From Peptoniphilus lacrimalis DSM 7455 (GTDB lineage Bacteria; Bacillota; Clostridia; Tissierellales; Peptoniphilaceae), in NCBI RefSeq assembly GCF_000378725.1, contig NZ_KB900367.1, positions 229,060-293,059 on the forward strand: a DNA stretch of 64,000 nt. Direction: 5' to 3'. The translations under genes were made by a program, and so were the position numbers. The notes beneath the pieces are model-generated. The model did not search any database, was not told where the DNA came from, and saw only the letters and a list, made by a program, of their open reading frames with translations. Below, one piece after another: positions 32,802 through 42,429 of this stretch (the stretch's first letter is position 1; each line of letters begins with the position of its first letter).

Positions 32802-34742
32802 TTATTTGTTGTAAAAGTCATAAATCATATAAAGGGCATCTTCTAAATTAACAGGAGATTGTGGTGAAGGTTCTTGGTTAAAAATTCCATATCCCTTGGC
32901 ATAAATGTAATATATTTCATAATCCTTTAAAGATTTTTGATTTTCAAACAAATCTTCTTTGAAAATTCCTTTTAATTTTAAAAATTCTTCATTAGAATTA
33001 ATAGATATCAAAAGTTTTATAAGGTCTTTTTCTTTTATTTTTTTATCTAAATCCTCTTCATTTATATCATACTTTTTAAGTAAATAATTATCAACTTCAA
33101 AAGGATTATTTTGAAAAGATACAAGATTTATAAAATCTCTGGTACTTATAGGGTCTTTAAGTTTTTTATTGATAAGACCAATACCCATATCTTTTAGGTT
33201 ATTTATAATATCCTTATTTTTTGCCTTATCTAAATCTGGATAGGAAATTTGGTCTTTAAAATCTACAATTTCACCATAAGATGATATTATAAATCCATCT
33301 TCTGAAATCGTTGGATTATCTGAAGTTTTTGTATGGTAAATTAAATCAATACCCTTGGAGTCTAATACATATTTTTTTGTAAAATAATTGGAAGAATAAA
33401 GTATATCTTGAGCTTCATCTACACTTAATTTATATTTATCCTTGGGGAAATTCGCCCTACTTTTATTACTCATGAAATATTGAACTTTTTTAGTCTTGCC
33501 GTTTATTTCAATATTAATTCCTTCACCTATTACATATCTATTATTTACATATCTTGGGAAAAATACAGTATTTGCATTAACTTGAGCCTTATCAAGAGAA
33601 ATTTCTGAATCTTTATAATATTTTTCAGTAAAAGCTTTGGCGATTTTAATAACTTCTTTTGGATCCTCAATTTTCCCACTTTTATCATCTGAGGAAGTGT
33701 AAAAAGACAAAAGATTTAGGTTTTTGGCGTCAATAGAAACTTCTCCGCCTTTATTTTTGCTATAGTTTTCAATGAAATAAGTATAGTTATCATTTTGAGA
33801 AGTTAGTTTTACTTGAGATATTTTTATATCTTTACCAAGAATTTCTTTAGCTATTTTTAAAGCATCTTCCTTTGATTTTAGATTTTTTATGTTATCAAGG
33901 GTTTTTTCTTCTACATCAGTTAAGGAAGCTTTATCTACTGCTTCATCAGCGCCCTTATAAGTTGTTACATAATTTACATCGTCTTTTTTTAGCAACTGAC
34001 CATTTTTAGCTGATATAGCTCTAAAATCTAAAGCACTATAAACTTTATTTACATTTTTGGAGTTTACCATATAAGCTTCTTGTAAAGGTTGGTATTTTTT
34101 TGATATTTCTATGGCTTTTTTAAGGCTTATCTTATCTTCTATCTTAAAATCTTCATCTTTTAGTAAAGATAATCCGTAGTTGTATCCGTCATATTTACTG
34201 AAATTAATAATCTTATTCTCACTTGGTGAATAAGTTATCTGAGCTTTATCTTCAAAAAAAGCAATATCATTTATATATCTGATGTAGGTAAATGTAATAT
34301 TCTTTCTCTCATTTTCAATACTTATGTCTTGAAATTTATATTTATTAAAAAAGTTAGGATCAATTTTTTTAAGTAAATCTTCTGCAACTTCTTTTGCCTT
34401 TTTTCTATCTATACTGATATTTTCTGTATTATTATTTTCTCTATTAGAATAAGCTCTATAGTTAAAAATTTGACCATCTTGGGAAGTTGTAATACTTATA
34501 TTGCCAAGATTTTCATCAGACCAATAGTAATTTAAAAGATTATTATTTTTCACCCTATCTTTAAGAAATTTTGGTAAATCACCTTTTTCATAAGCTTCTT
34601 CAGAAAAATTGAAGTCGCTATATTCCTTATCAATATTAAAGATGCTTTTTAGTCTTAAAACATCTTGTTTTTCCTTGTTTTGTCCATAGACAAAAGAAAA
34701 ACTAAGTACAAAAATTAAAATTGGAATCAATAGTTTTTTCAT
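32802..34742 (-). CDS. Secreted YcdB/YcdC-like repeat protein
   Basis: The 646-aa protein has a signal peptide (MKKLLIPILIFVLSFSFVYG). The body has alternating units such as KAKEVAEDLLKKIDP, ISLKKAIEISKKYQP and KLSVDEAQDILYSS, typical of YcdB/YcdC (PepSY-related) repeats. It ends with an SLH-like C-terminal stretch (YYIYAKGYGIFNQEPSPQSPVNLEDALYMIYDFY). Likely a cell-surface protein; function is not known. No other domain is visible. Confidence 0.7.
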   Translation of the reverse strand: MKKLLIPILIFVLSFSFVYGQNKEKQDVLRLKSIFNIDKEYSDFNFSEEAYEKGDLPKFLKDRVKNNNLLNYYWSDENLGNISITTSQDGQIFNYRAYSNRENNNTENISIDRKKAKEVAEDLLKKIDPNFFNKYKFQDISIENERKNITFTYIRYINDIAFFEDKAQITYSPSENKIINFSKYDGYNYGLSLLKDEDFKIEDKISLKKAIEISKKYQPLQEAYMVNSKNVNKVYSALDFRAISAKNGQLLKKDDVNYVTTYKGADEAVDKASLTDVEEKTLDNIKNLKSKEDALKIAKEILGKDIKISQVKLTSQNDNYTYFIENYSKNKGGEVSIDAKNLNLLSFYTSSDDKSGKIEDPKEVIKIAKAFTEKYYKDSEISLDKAQVNANTVFFPRYVNNRYVIGEGINIEINGKTKKVQYFMSNKSRANFPKDKYKLSVDEAQDILYSSNYFTKKYVLDSKGIDLIYHTKTSDNPTISEDGFIISSYGEIVDFKDQISYPDLDKAKNKDIINNLKDMGIGLINKKLKDPISTRDFINLVSFQNNPFEVDNYLLKKYDINEEDLDKKIKEKDLIKLLISINSNEEFLKLKGIFKEDLFENQKSLKDYEIYYIYAKGYGIFNQEPSPQSPVNLEDALYMIYDFYNK

Positions 34743-34796
34743 AATATACCTCTCTTTTGTTTTTTTGTGTTAATTTGGAAAAGTAAATAAGTATAA

Positions 34797-34826
34797 AAAA
34801 AGGGCAGACCTATCCGCCCAAAAAAA
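34797..34826 (-). terminator. Terminator after DUF1858 gene
   Basis: On the minus strand GGGC-GGATAGGTCT-GCCC (inner GA/TC pairs) is followed by seven T residues. Confidence 0.75.
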
Positions 34827-34829
34827 TAT

Positions 34830-35048
34830 TTAAATTTCACTTTCTTCTTTATTTTTATCATCTTCAGCATTCAAAGCATTTAAAATCATATCAGGATCAA
34901 TGCCATGAACCATAGCGGCTTCTTCAAGAGTTTCCATTTGAGAAGCAGGGCACATAATGCATCCCATACCAAAACTCATCAATGTTCCAATAGATTGTGG
35001 CTTAACGGAAAGTATTTCTCCAATTAGCATATCTTTTCTTAATTTCAT
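34830..35048 (-). CDS. DUF1858 small redox-type protein
   Basis: The 72-aa protein has the DUF1858 pattern (MLIGEILSVKPQSIGTLMSFGMGCIMCPASQMETLEEAAMVHGID), including the C-x2-C pair (GCIMCP) that defines the hybrid-cluster-protein-associated disulfide group. It is a stand-alone gene with GGAGGTG before the ATG. A role in redox control is known only by association with hybrid cluster proteins in other bacteria. No such gene is next to it here. Confidence 0.88.
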   Translation of the reverse strand: MKLRKDMLIGEILSVKPQSIGTLMSFGMGCIMCPASQMETLEEAAMVHGIDPDMILNALNAEDDKNKEESEI

Positions 35049-35366
35049 CCTAACACCTCCATTTATATTATTATACCCAATAGGATATAAATTATCTGTA
35101 ATTTAATTGTGATAATTTTCTGAAATTATTTTCTTTTAATAAAAAATATTATATCAATTAATTTTAGTAGAAATATAAAAATAGTTACTTCACTTTTTTA
35201 TCCTGCAAGAAATTGTCTTAATTTTTATGATTTTAAAATAATAGAGTCATTTTTATTATAAAATTTGCACAAACTTATACTTTTTTAAGCTCTCTTATGT
35301 AAAAGAAATAAAAATTTATAAGCTAGAAATTTGACTTGTGAACTCATAAGTGATAATATATTTTCA

Positions 35367-35491
35367 CCTTATTAAGAGTGGTGGAGTGAATGGGCACTTT
35401 GAAACCCGGCAACCTAATTGGTGCTAAATCCCACAGAGTTATTCTGAAAGATGAGGTTTTTTGTAACCTCTCTTTTAGAGAGGATTTTTTT
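35367..35491 (+). ncRNA. SAM-I (S-box) riboswitch with transcription terminator
   Basis: The conserved S-box core is visible: AAGAGTGGTGGAGTGAATGG, GAAACCCGGCAACC, GGTGCTAAATCC and AGATGAGG. P1 is CCTTAT with ATGAGG. GAGGTT (35453-35458) can pair with AACCTC as antiterminator, while CCTCTCT-TTT-AGAGAGG and a T run form the terminator. SAM would favour termination upstream of metK. No other gene is seen in 35049-35366. Confidence 0.95.
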
Positions 35492-35504
35492 ATAGGAGGA
35501 ATAA

Positions 35505-36686
35505 ATGAAAAAATGGATTTTTACTTCAGAATCAGTAACTGAAGGCCATCCTGATAAAGTTTGTGATCAAATTTCAGATGCAATTGTTGATGAGATTTTA
35601 AAAGATGATAAAGATGCCAGAGTTGCTTGTGAAACAATGGCAACAACTGGACTAATATTAATAACAGGAGAAATAACAACAAAAACTTATGTAGATTTCA
35701 CAAAAATTGCAAGAGAAGTTTTAGAGGATATAGGCTACAACAGAGCAAAGTTTGGTTTTGATGCAACAACTTGTGCAGTTTTATCTGCAATTAAAGACCA
35801 ATCCGCTGATATTGCTATGGGAGTTGATAGGTTTAAAGATAAAAACTTTGATGAAGATGAATTTGATGCAATAGGAGCTGGAGACCAAGGCATGATGTTT
35901 GGTTATGCTTGTAAAGAAACTGATGAATATATGCCCTTGCCAATATCCCTAGCTCATAAATTGTCAAGGAAATTATCAGAAATAAGAAAAAATAATACTT
36001 TGGAATATTTAAGACCTGATGGCAAAAGCCAAGTGAGTGTTGAATATGAAAATGGAATTCCAAAGAGAATAGAAAATGTAGTAATTTCAGCTCAACATTC
36101 GCCTGATGTATCAATTAAAGATTTGAGAAATGATATTAAAAAAGAAGTTATAGATACAATACTTCCAAAAAATTTAGTAGATGAAAATACATCATTTTAT
36201 ATAAATCCCACAGGACGATTTGTAGTCGGTGGACCTATGGGAGATGCTGGTTTAACGGGTAGAAAAATCATTGTAGACACATATGGAGGCTATGCAAGAC
36301 ATGGTGGTGGAGCATTTTCTGGTAAAGACCCAACAAAAGTTGATAGATCAGCAGCCTATTATGCAAGATATATTGCAAAAAATTTAGTAGCATCTGGAGT
36401 TTGCGATAAAGTTGAAATAGGATTAGCCTATGCCATAGGTTTAGCAAGACCAACATCCATATATGTAGAAACTTTCGGCACAGGAAAAATTCCTGATAAC
36501 GAAATTGAAAAACTTGTCAATAGACATTTTGACCCACGCCCTGCGGCTATAATTAAAAATTTAAATTTATTAAGACCAATTTATAGGCAAGTAGCATCTT
36601 ATGGACATTTTGGTCGTAATGATTTAGACCTTTCTTGGGAAAAATTAGATAAGGTTGACGAGATTAGGAAAGATTTAAATTTATAA
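35505..36686 (+). CDS. metK: S-adenosylmethionine synthase
   Basis: The 393-aa enzyme forms SAM from methionine and ATP. Signatures are [21 protein letters not shown] at the N terminus, the [12 protein letters not shown] nucleotide loop, [52 protein letters not shown] and DLSWEKLD at the C terminus, at full family length. AGGAGG is 7 bases before the ATG. It is under the SAM riboswitch, giving product feedback. The CPBP protease gene overlaps its stop codon by one base. Confidence 0.98.
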   Translation: MKKWIFTSESVTEGHPDKVCDQISDAIVDEILKDDKDARVACETMATTGLILITGEITTKTYVDFTKIAREVLEDIGYNRAKFGFDATTCAVLSAIKDQSADIAMGVDRFKDKNFDEDEFDAIGAGDQGMMFGYACKETDEYMPLPISLAHKLSRKLSEIRKNNTLEYLRPDGKSQVSVEYENGIPKRIENVVISAQHSPDVSIKDLRNDIKKEVIDTILPKNLVDENTSFYINPTGRFVVGGPMGDAGLTGRKIIVDTYGGYARHGGGAFSGKDPTKVDRSAAYYARYIAKNLVASGVCDKVEIGLAYAIGLARPTSIYVETFGTGKIPDNEIEKLVNRHFDPRPAAIIKNLNLLRPIYRQVASYGHFGRNDLDLSWEKLDKVDEIRKDLNL

Positions 36687-37378
36687 TGCTTGAAGGAAAA
36701 AGAAAATATCCTGAAATCAACGCTTCATTGTTTAGATGGATACTCGGAATATTTGTATGTTATGGGTCTTTACTTGTAAGCTCATTAATAATATTTTTAT
36801 TTAACATAGAAAACTTAATTATTCCAGCTCTTATTATGAGTTTTTTATCAATAATGGGAGCTTTAATAATTGATAAAAATATTTTAAGAAAATTATTTTT
36901 ATTTCTAAATTTCAAAGATGTTATATTTGTATTTGTTGGGTTAATAATTTCTTTTATTTTTATAATATTTGCCTCTTTTGCAGCAACTTATTTTAAAATA
37001 GGAGGAGAAGTAAACCCTATATTCGGCTTGCTGGATAAATTTTCTAAAAGCGAGTTTCTAATATCTTCTGCAATTCAATTTATTGGAGAAGAATTGATGT
37101 TTGTCCTACCATTTTTATTCGTGATAAATAAATTTAAAAAAACACCCAAAATAATTAGAGTTTTTTTGGCTGTGATAATATCATCCTTATTATTTGGAGC
37201 GTTGCATATACCAACTTATAATTTTAATATTGTTCAAGCCTTAGTATTAATAGGTATAGTTAGAACAGGGATAACAATAACTTATATTTTCAGGAAAAAT
37301 TTAACAGTTTCTTATATTGTTCACTTCTTGTATGATTGGATAATAATTTTAATGGCAATTAAATATAGTCCTATGTGA
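36686..37378 (+). CDS. CPBP-family intramembrane metalloprotease
   Basis: The 230-aa protein has about 7 TM helices. The CPBP/Abi motifs are EExxxR-like FIGEELMFVLPF, then FGALHIPT and HFLYDW. The usual Arg of motif 1 is replaced (EELMFV). The gene starts on TAATG, overlapping the metK stop, so it depends on metK translation and the SAM riboswitch. In this family members process membrane substrates or provide bacteriocin immunity; the substrate here is unknown. Confidence 0.85.
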   Translation: MLEGKRKYPEINASLFRWILGIFVCYGSLLVSSLIIFLFNIENLIIPALIMSFLSIMGALIIDKNILRKLFLFLNFKDVIFVFVGLIISFIFIIFASFAATYFKIGGEVNPIFGLLDKFSKSEFLISSAIQFIGEELMFVLPFLFVINKFKKTPKIIRVFLAVIISSLLFGALHIPTYNFNIVQALVLIGIVRTGITITYIFRKNLTVSYIVHFLYDWIIILMAIKYSPM

Positions 37379-37384
37379 TAATAG

Positions 37385-37422
37385 ACCTTACAAAATATGC
37401 AAAATATTTTGTGAGGTTTTTT
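37385..37422 (+). terminator. Terminator after metK-CPBP operon
   Basis: ACCTTACAAAATAT pairs with ATATTTTGTGAGGT around a short loop, then six T residues. Confidence 0.85.
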
Positions 37423-37466
37423 ATATTTTATTTACCATATGAATATCTCTTAACTAAAATAAAAAA

Positions 37467-37485
37467 ACCGAGATTAACTCTCGGT
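37467..37485 (-). terminator. Hairpin oriented as a minus-strand terminator
   Basis: ACCGAGA-TTAAC-TCTCGGT is preceded by a run of A, which reads as a T tail on the minus strand. No minus-strand gene is seen upstream of it within 300 bases. Confidence 0.6.
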
Positions 37486-37675
37486 AATAAAAGGAGATTA
37501 ATTAAAAGTGTTTTAAATAATCTAATAGTATATTAGCACAGTAAATAGTTTAATGCAAGTTTTTTATTATTTTTTTATTATACTAAATATAGAAAATAAA
37601 ATTTTTGAAATTTCAACCATAAGTTTCTTATAGTTAATATTAATGCAAAAATCTATTAAAATATTGACAAAAACG

Positions 37676-37815
37676 TCTATTTTAGTTATGATTAGTATAT
37701 CAATATAAGGATTAGCTGCATCAATTTGTGTGAGTTATTAACACTAACTCAAGAAACATTTTGAGTCCCGGTAAAATCTACAAATGAGTTTGTGATTTTT
37801 TCTGGGATTTTTTTT
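37676..37815 (+). promoter_or_regulatory. Structured leader with terminator, candidate riboswitch
   Basis: A promoter-like TTGACA (near 37671) precedes ~90 bases of potential structure: GAGTTA-TTAACAC-TAACTC and CTCAA-GAAACAT-TTTGAG. A terminator follows in which TCCCGG/CTGGGA and AAAATC.ACAAA/TTTGTGATTTT pair, then eight T. The hairpins compete for TAACTCAA. I do not recognise the class. It precedes the dipeptidase operon with no other gene between. Confidence 0.6.
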
Positions 37816-37902
37816 ATTATCTTAGACTTTATTAAGATAATGCTTAAAATTCCTAGAATAAATCTTATGTGGTTACATTTTTATGAAAGGGATGGTAGTA
37901 GG

Positions 37903-39282
37903 TTGGACTTAAAAAATTATGTTGATGGACAAAAGGATAATATGCTCAAAACTTTGTCTGACGTTGTAAGCATTAATAGCGTTAGAGGGGAAGAAAAAGC
38001 TGATGCTCCTTTTGGAGAAGGTCCTAAAAAATGTTTAAATTTTGTTTTAGAAAAAGCTAAAGAATTAGGTTTTAAGACAAAAAATATGGACAACTATATG
38101 GGCTGGGCTGAACTAGGCGAAGGCTCTGAAATGATTGCTGTAATGGGTCATTTAGATGTTGTACCAGAAGGCAGTGGTTGGGACAAAGACCCCTTTTCTG
38201 GACAAGTTGAAAATGGAAATATTTATGGTCGTGGAACAATGGATGATAAAGGTCCTACCGTAGCTTGTCTTTATGCTTTAAAAGCCATTAAAGAATCAGG
38301 ACTTCCTTTAAAAAGAAGAATTAGAATTTTATTTGGTACTAATGAAGAAACTGGTTCTGATGATATGAAATATTATCGTGAAAACGGGGGAGAAATTCCA
38401 TTTTGTGGTTTTACACCTGATGGAGAATATCCAGTTATTAATGGAGAAAAAGGCATAATTAATGCTACTTTTAAAAAAGATTTAGACCAAAAATCTGATT
38501 TAATACTTAAAAAAATCAGCGGAGGAACAGCTTTTAATGTAGTTCCTGCTCATGCAAAAGCAGAATTTACTTGCCAAGAATCTCTAAAAAAAGAAATTTT
38601 AGCAGATAAAAAGTTTTCTGAAAAAATTAAAATAGAAGAAACTAAAGAGGGCTTTATAGTTGAAGCAAAGGGTCTTGAAGCTCATGCCTCAACTCCAGAA
38701 AAAGGTAACAATGCAATAGGAAATTTACTTATAGCTATAAAAGATTTTCCTATGGATAAAGAACTTAAAAAAGCTGTAGTTTTTTTGGCTGAAAAAATTG
38801 GTCTTGAAACTTTTGGACAATCTTTAGGAATTGATATTTATGATGACAATTCCGGAAAACTTTCATTAAATATGGGTGTAATTGAAGGAGATGAAAATTT
38901 TCTTGAAGTTAAACTTAATTATAGGTATCCAGTAACAAGGTCTTATGATGAATGTGCACCAATATTGGATAAGCAATTTGACCAAGTAGGCTTTAAGAAG
39001 ATTTTTGAAAAGCATAAAAATTCACTTTTCGTAGATGAAAATACTGAATTTATAAAAATTTTGTTAGATGTTTATAAAGAACATACAAACTTTAAGCCTC
39101 ATACAAAGTCAATAGGTGGAGGAACTTATGCTAAGGCTCTACCAAATATTGTTGCTTTTGGACCGATTTTCCCAGGAGATGATATTAGAGAACATCTTCC
39201 AAATGAATATTGGGAAGTTGAAAAAATTTTCTTAAATATGGAAATTTATGCAGATGCTATGTATAGGCTAGCTAATATGTAA
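37903..39282 (+). CDS. Sapep/PepV-like M20 dipeptidase
   Basis: This is a cytosolic metallo-dipeptidase of ~459 aa. Metal-ligand motifs in order: MGHLDVVPEGSGW, GRGTMDDKGP, GTNEETGSDD, a DGEYP motif, and the C-terminal GGGTYAKAL...HLPNEY. Between them lies the PepV-type lid (LEAHASTPEKGNNAIG). I place the start at TTG 37903 (LDLKNYVDGQKDNML), behind AAAGGGATGG. The longer open frame begins inside the terminator and adds 37 unlike residues. It is the first gene of the peptide-salvage operon. Confidence 0.9.
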   Translation: MDLKNYVDGQKDNMLKTLSDVVSINSVRGEEKADAPFGEGPKKCLNFVLEKAKELGFKTKNMDNYMGWAELGEGSEMIAVMGHLDVVPEGSGWDKDPFSGQVENGNIYGRGTMDDKGPTVACLYALKAIKESGLPLKRRIRILFGTNEETGSDDMKYYRENGGEIPFCGFTPDGEYPVINGEKGIINATFKKDLDQKSDLILKKISGGTAFNVVPAHAKAEFTCQESLKKEILADKKFSEKIKIEETKEGFIVEAKGLEAHASTPEKGNNAIGNLLIAIKDFPMDKELKKAVVFLAEKIGLETFGQSLGIDIYDDNSGKLSLNMGVIEGDENFLEVKLNYRYPVTRSYDECAPILDKQFDQVGFKKIFEKHKNSLFVDENTEFIKILLDVYKEHTNFKPHTKSIGGGTYAKALPNIVAFGPIFPGDDIREHLPNEYWEVEKIFLNMEIYADAMYRLANM

Positions 39283-39296
39283 GGGGGAGGTATTAT

Positions 39297-40388
39297 ATGA
39301 AAATTACTGATATTAAACTAGGAAAAATTTCTGTACCTTTGAGGGTTCCTTTTAAAACAGCTTTAAGAAGCGTTAATAGTGTAGAAGATGTTATTGTAGA
39401 AATTCACACAGATACAGGAGAGATTGGTTACGGTGAAGCGCCACCAACTGGAGCTGTAACAGGAGAAACTACATCTTCAATTATAGGTGCTTTCAAGGAC
39501 CATATTACAAAAACAATGGTAGGAAGAGATATTGATGATTTTGAAGAAAATATGAAAGCTTTAAATTCTTCAATAGTTAAAAACACTTCTGCAAAAGCGG
39601 CTTGTGATATGGCACTTTGGGATTTATACGGACAACTTTATAAAATTCCTGTATATAAATTATTGGGAGGTTCTAGAAAGAAAATTGTAACTGACATTAC
39701 AATTTCTGTAAATCCTCCTGAAGAAATGGCAAGAGATGCAATAAATGCAATAAAAAGAGGTTATGACACTTTAAAGGTTAAAGTTGGAATTGACCCATCT
39801 CTTGATGTAAAAAGATTGCAAGCAATTAGAGATGTTGTGGGTAAAGATGTAAAAATTCGTATAGATGCCAACCAAGCATGGAAGCCTAAAGAAGCAGTTA
39901 GACTTTTAAATCAAATGCAAGAAAATAATTTAGACATTGAACTTGTTGAACAACCTGTAGCAGCTCACGATTACGAAGGTTTAAAATATGTTACAGATCA
40001 TTCATATGTTCCTGTATTAGCTGATGAAGCAGTCTTTTCAGCAGAAGATGCAATGACAATTTTACAAATGAAAGCAGCAGATTTAATAAATATAAAACTT
40101 ATGAAATGTGGTGGCATATATAATGCCTTAAAAATCACTTCAATGGCTGAACTTTGCGGAGTTGAATGTATGATAGGATGTATGCTTGAAGCAAAAATCA
40201 GCGTTAATGCTGCAGTTCATTTAGCATGTGGTAAAGGTGTAATTACCCGTGTAGACTTAGACGGCCCAGTTTTATGTTCAGAAGACCCCATTAATGGAGG
40301 AGCTGTATTTAATGAAAAAGAAATTACAGTTTCCGATGCTTATGGTTTAGGTATATCTGGCATTGATGGTATAAAATACTTAGATTAA
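39297..40388 (+). CDS. Dipeptide epimerase (L-Ala-D/L-Glu epimerase type)
   Basis: The 363-aa enolase-superfamily member has an N-terminal capping domain (SVPLRVPFKTALRSVNSVEDVIVEI) and a barrel with catalytic Lys in TLKVKVG, metal ligands in DANQAW, VEQPV and LADEAVFS, and the second catalytic Lys in INIKLMKCGG. Family members epimerise L-Ala-D-Glu released from murein. GGGGGAGG precedes the ATG. Its place right after a dipeptidase agrees with murein-dipeptide recycling. Confidence 0.93.
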   Translation: MKITDIKLGKISVPLRVPFKTALRSVNSVEDVIVEIHTDTGEIGYGEAPPTGAVTGETTSSIIGAFKDHITKTMVGRDIDDFEENMKALNSSIVKNTSAKAACDMALWDLYGQLYKIPVYKLLGGSRKKIVTDITISVNPPEEMARDAINAIKRGYDTLKVKVGIDPSLDVKRLQAIRDVVGKDVKIRIDANQAWKPKEAVRLLNQMQENNLDIELVEQPVAAHDYEGLKYVTDHSYVPVLADEAVFSAEDAMTILQMKAADLINIKLMKCGGIYNALKITSMAELCGVECMIGCMLEAKISVNAAVHLACGKGVITRVDLDGPVLCSEDPINGGAVFNEKEITVSDAYGLGISGIDGIKYLD

Positions 40389-40411
40389 ATTAAAAAGAAA
40401 GGATGAGATTT

Positions 40412-41590
40412 ATGGTAATTAATAATGGATTTACTTACATTGCCTTCTTAATGTTTTTGGCAGGAGCTTTGCTTGCATTAGAAAAGTACACAAAGTGGAA
40501 AATTTTTAATGTTGTTCCACCATTAGTATTTATTTATGTATTCAATATGATATTTTGCACAATGGGATTATATTCTTCTGAAGCATGCTCAAATGCATAT
40601 TCAGGTCTTAAGAATAATCTACTTTATGCAATGATATTTGTAATGCTTTTACGTTGCGATTTTCGTAAGCTTGCAAAATTAGGCGGCAGAATGGTTGCAA
40701 TCTTTTTAGGATGCTCATTTACTTTATTTGTTGGATTTTTAGTTGGATACCCATTATTTAAATCAACACTTGGTACAGATACATGGGGAGCAGTAGCAGC
40801 TTTATACGCATCTTGGGTTGGAGGCTCAGCAAACATGGCAGCAATGCAAGCAGCACTTCCAGTAGATGCAGGTGCATACTCATGTGCCCTAGCTCTTGAC
40901 ACAGTATGTTACTCATTATGGATAGCACTATTATTACTAGCAGTTAGATTTGCACCAAAATGGAATAAGGCTACAAAAGCTGACACATCAAAACTTCAAG
41001 AAGTTGCAGATGCAGCAGAAGCTGAAGTTGCTAAGGGCAAGAAAACTGCATCATCAGCCGATTGGATTTTCTTAATTGGTTTATCATTAATTGTATCAGC
41101 AATTTCTCAAGCAGTAGGAGCAAAACTTTCAGATGTCTTTACAAATATGGGATTAGCAATGTTTGATAAAGGTACAGTTGTAACTTTATTTGTAACAATA
41201 CTTGGCTTAATTTGTGCTCTATCACCACTAGGAAAACTTCCAGCAGTAGAAGAATTATCTAATGTATATTTGTATGCAGTTGTATCATTACTTGCATCTA
41301 CAGCATCAGTTGTAGATTTACTATCAGCACCAATGTGGGTAGTATATGGAATATTTATATTAGTAATCCATGTAGTTTTAATGTTTGTTTTATCAAAAAT
41401 TTTCCACTGGGATTTATGCATGGTTTCAACAGCTTCCCTTGCCAATATAGGCGGTTCAGCTTCAGCACCAATTGTTGCATCAGCTTATGATGCTTCTTAT
41501 GCAGGCATAGGTGTTCTAATGGGAGTATTAGGAGCAGCAGTCGGAAACTTCTTTGGTATAGGAATGGGACAAATATTAAGGATGTTCTAG
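40412..41590 (+). CDS. DUF819 family membrane transporter
   Basis: The ~392-aa protein has about ten TM segments, the conserved SWVGGSANMAAMQ and ASLANIGGSASAPIVASAYD helical-hairpin motifs, and a central cytosolic loop rich in Lys/Ala (DAAEAEVAKGKKTASS). These repeated GGS motifs define DUF819 (YjcL-like). ATG 40412 is better spaced from GAAAGG than ATG 40403. DUF819 genes often neighbour dipeptide epimerases, so uptake of a dipeptide or amino acid is likely but inferred. Confidence 0.88.
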   Translation: MVINNGFTYIAFLMFLAGALLALEKYTKWKIFNVVPPLVFIYVFNMIFCTMGLYSSEACSNAYSGLKNNLLYAMIFVMLLRCDFRKLAKLGGRMVAIFLGCSFTLFVGFLVGYPLFKSTLGTDTWGAVAALYASWVGGSANMAAMQAALPVDAGAYSCALALDTVCYSLWIALLLLAVRFAPKWNKATKADTSKLQEVADAAEAEVAKGKKTASSADWIFLIGLSLIVSAISQAVGAKLSDVFTNMGLAMFDKGTVVTLFVTILGLICALSPLGKLPAVEELSNVYLYAVVSLLASTASVVDLLSAPMWVVYGIFILVIHVVLMFVLSKIFHWDLCMVSTASLANIGGSASAPIVASAYDASYAGIGVLMGVLGAAVGNFFGIGMGQILRMF

Positions 41591-41640
41591 ATTTTAATGA
41601 GGATAAATATTTCTAGAATGATTATGAAAGGTGATATAAT

Positions 41641-42429
41641 ATGAGTGATTATTTAAAAATTAAGAAACATATTGAGAAAATAATATCAGAAAGTTCTGGG
41701 AATATTTGCCTAAGCTTTTATGATTTAGATGATGAAGAGGGATTTTCCATAAATGAAGATAAAAAAGTTCGTTCAGCCAGTATGATAAAATTATTAATAA
41801 TGGCAGAAATAATGAATCAATCTAAAAATGGAAAAATCTCTCTAGATACTAAAATAAAAGTTGGTAAAAAAGATAAAGTTGGTGGTTCAGGAATACTTAA
41901 AGAGTTTGACTGTGAACATGAATTTTCAATTAAAGAACTTATGACTCTTATGATTATAGTATCAGATAATCAAGCTACAAATATATTAATAGACTTGGTG
42001 GGAATGGATAATATAAATCTAATGGGTAAAAGATTAAATTTGAAATCTTCAAGTTTGCAAAGAAAAATGATGGACATAAAAGCACTTGAAAAGGGAAGAG
42101 ATAATTATATAAGTGCCATAGATGTAAAAGTAATTTTAGAAAAAATTTACAGAAAAACTCTAGTAGATGAAAAATCTTCTGAACTTATGCTAGATATACT
42201 TTTAAGACAACACGAAAGACAAAGACTGGGTAGATTTTTAGATGAGGAAGTTAAAATAGCCAGTAAAACCGGAGATTTAGATAAGCTTGAAAATGACGGG
42301 GGAATATTTTTCTTGGAAAATAAAAACTATATTCTAGTCGTGCTTATTGATGACGCTGTGACAAATGCCATGGCACAAGAAACAATTGGTAAAATTTCAA
42401 AATATATTTATGATGAAATGGGGCGATGA
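41641..42429 (+). CDS. Class A beta-lactamase-like serine hydrolase without signal peptide
   Basis: The 262-aa protein keeps the penicillin-recognising set: SMIK (nucleophile Ser47, Lys50), SDN (S108), and KTG (K209) in ASKTGDLDKLENDGG. The classical Omega-loop Glu motif ExxLN is not evident. There is no signal peptide, so the protein is predicted to be cytosolic, which is unusual for beta-lactamases. In this operon an amidase/peptidase-like role on murein fragments is more likely than antibiotic resistance. The next gene starts on its stop codon. Confidence 0.8.
   Translation: MSDYLKIKKHIEKIISESSGNICLSFYDLDDEEGFSINEDKKVRSASMIKLLIMAEIMNQSKNGKISLDTKIKVGKKDKVGGSGILKEFDCEHEFSIKELMTLMIIVSDNQATNILIDLVGMDNINLMGKRLNLKSSSLQRKMMDIKALEKGRDNYISAIDVKVILEKIYRKTLVDEKSSELMLDILLRQHERQRLGRFLDEEVKIASKTGDLDKLENDGGIFFLENKNYILVVLIDDAVTNAMAQETIGKISKYIYDEMGR

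Noticed and set aside
37676..37815. T-box leader
   Set aside because: The conserved T-box sequence (AGGGTGGNACCGCG type) is absent and the downstream genes are not aminoacyl-tRNA or amino-acid synthesis genes.
41641..42429. Antibiotic-resistance beta-lactamase
   Set aside because: No signal peptide, no clear Omega-loop Glu motif, and the location in a dipeptide operon make a resistance role unlikely.
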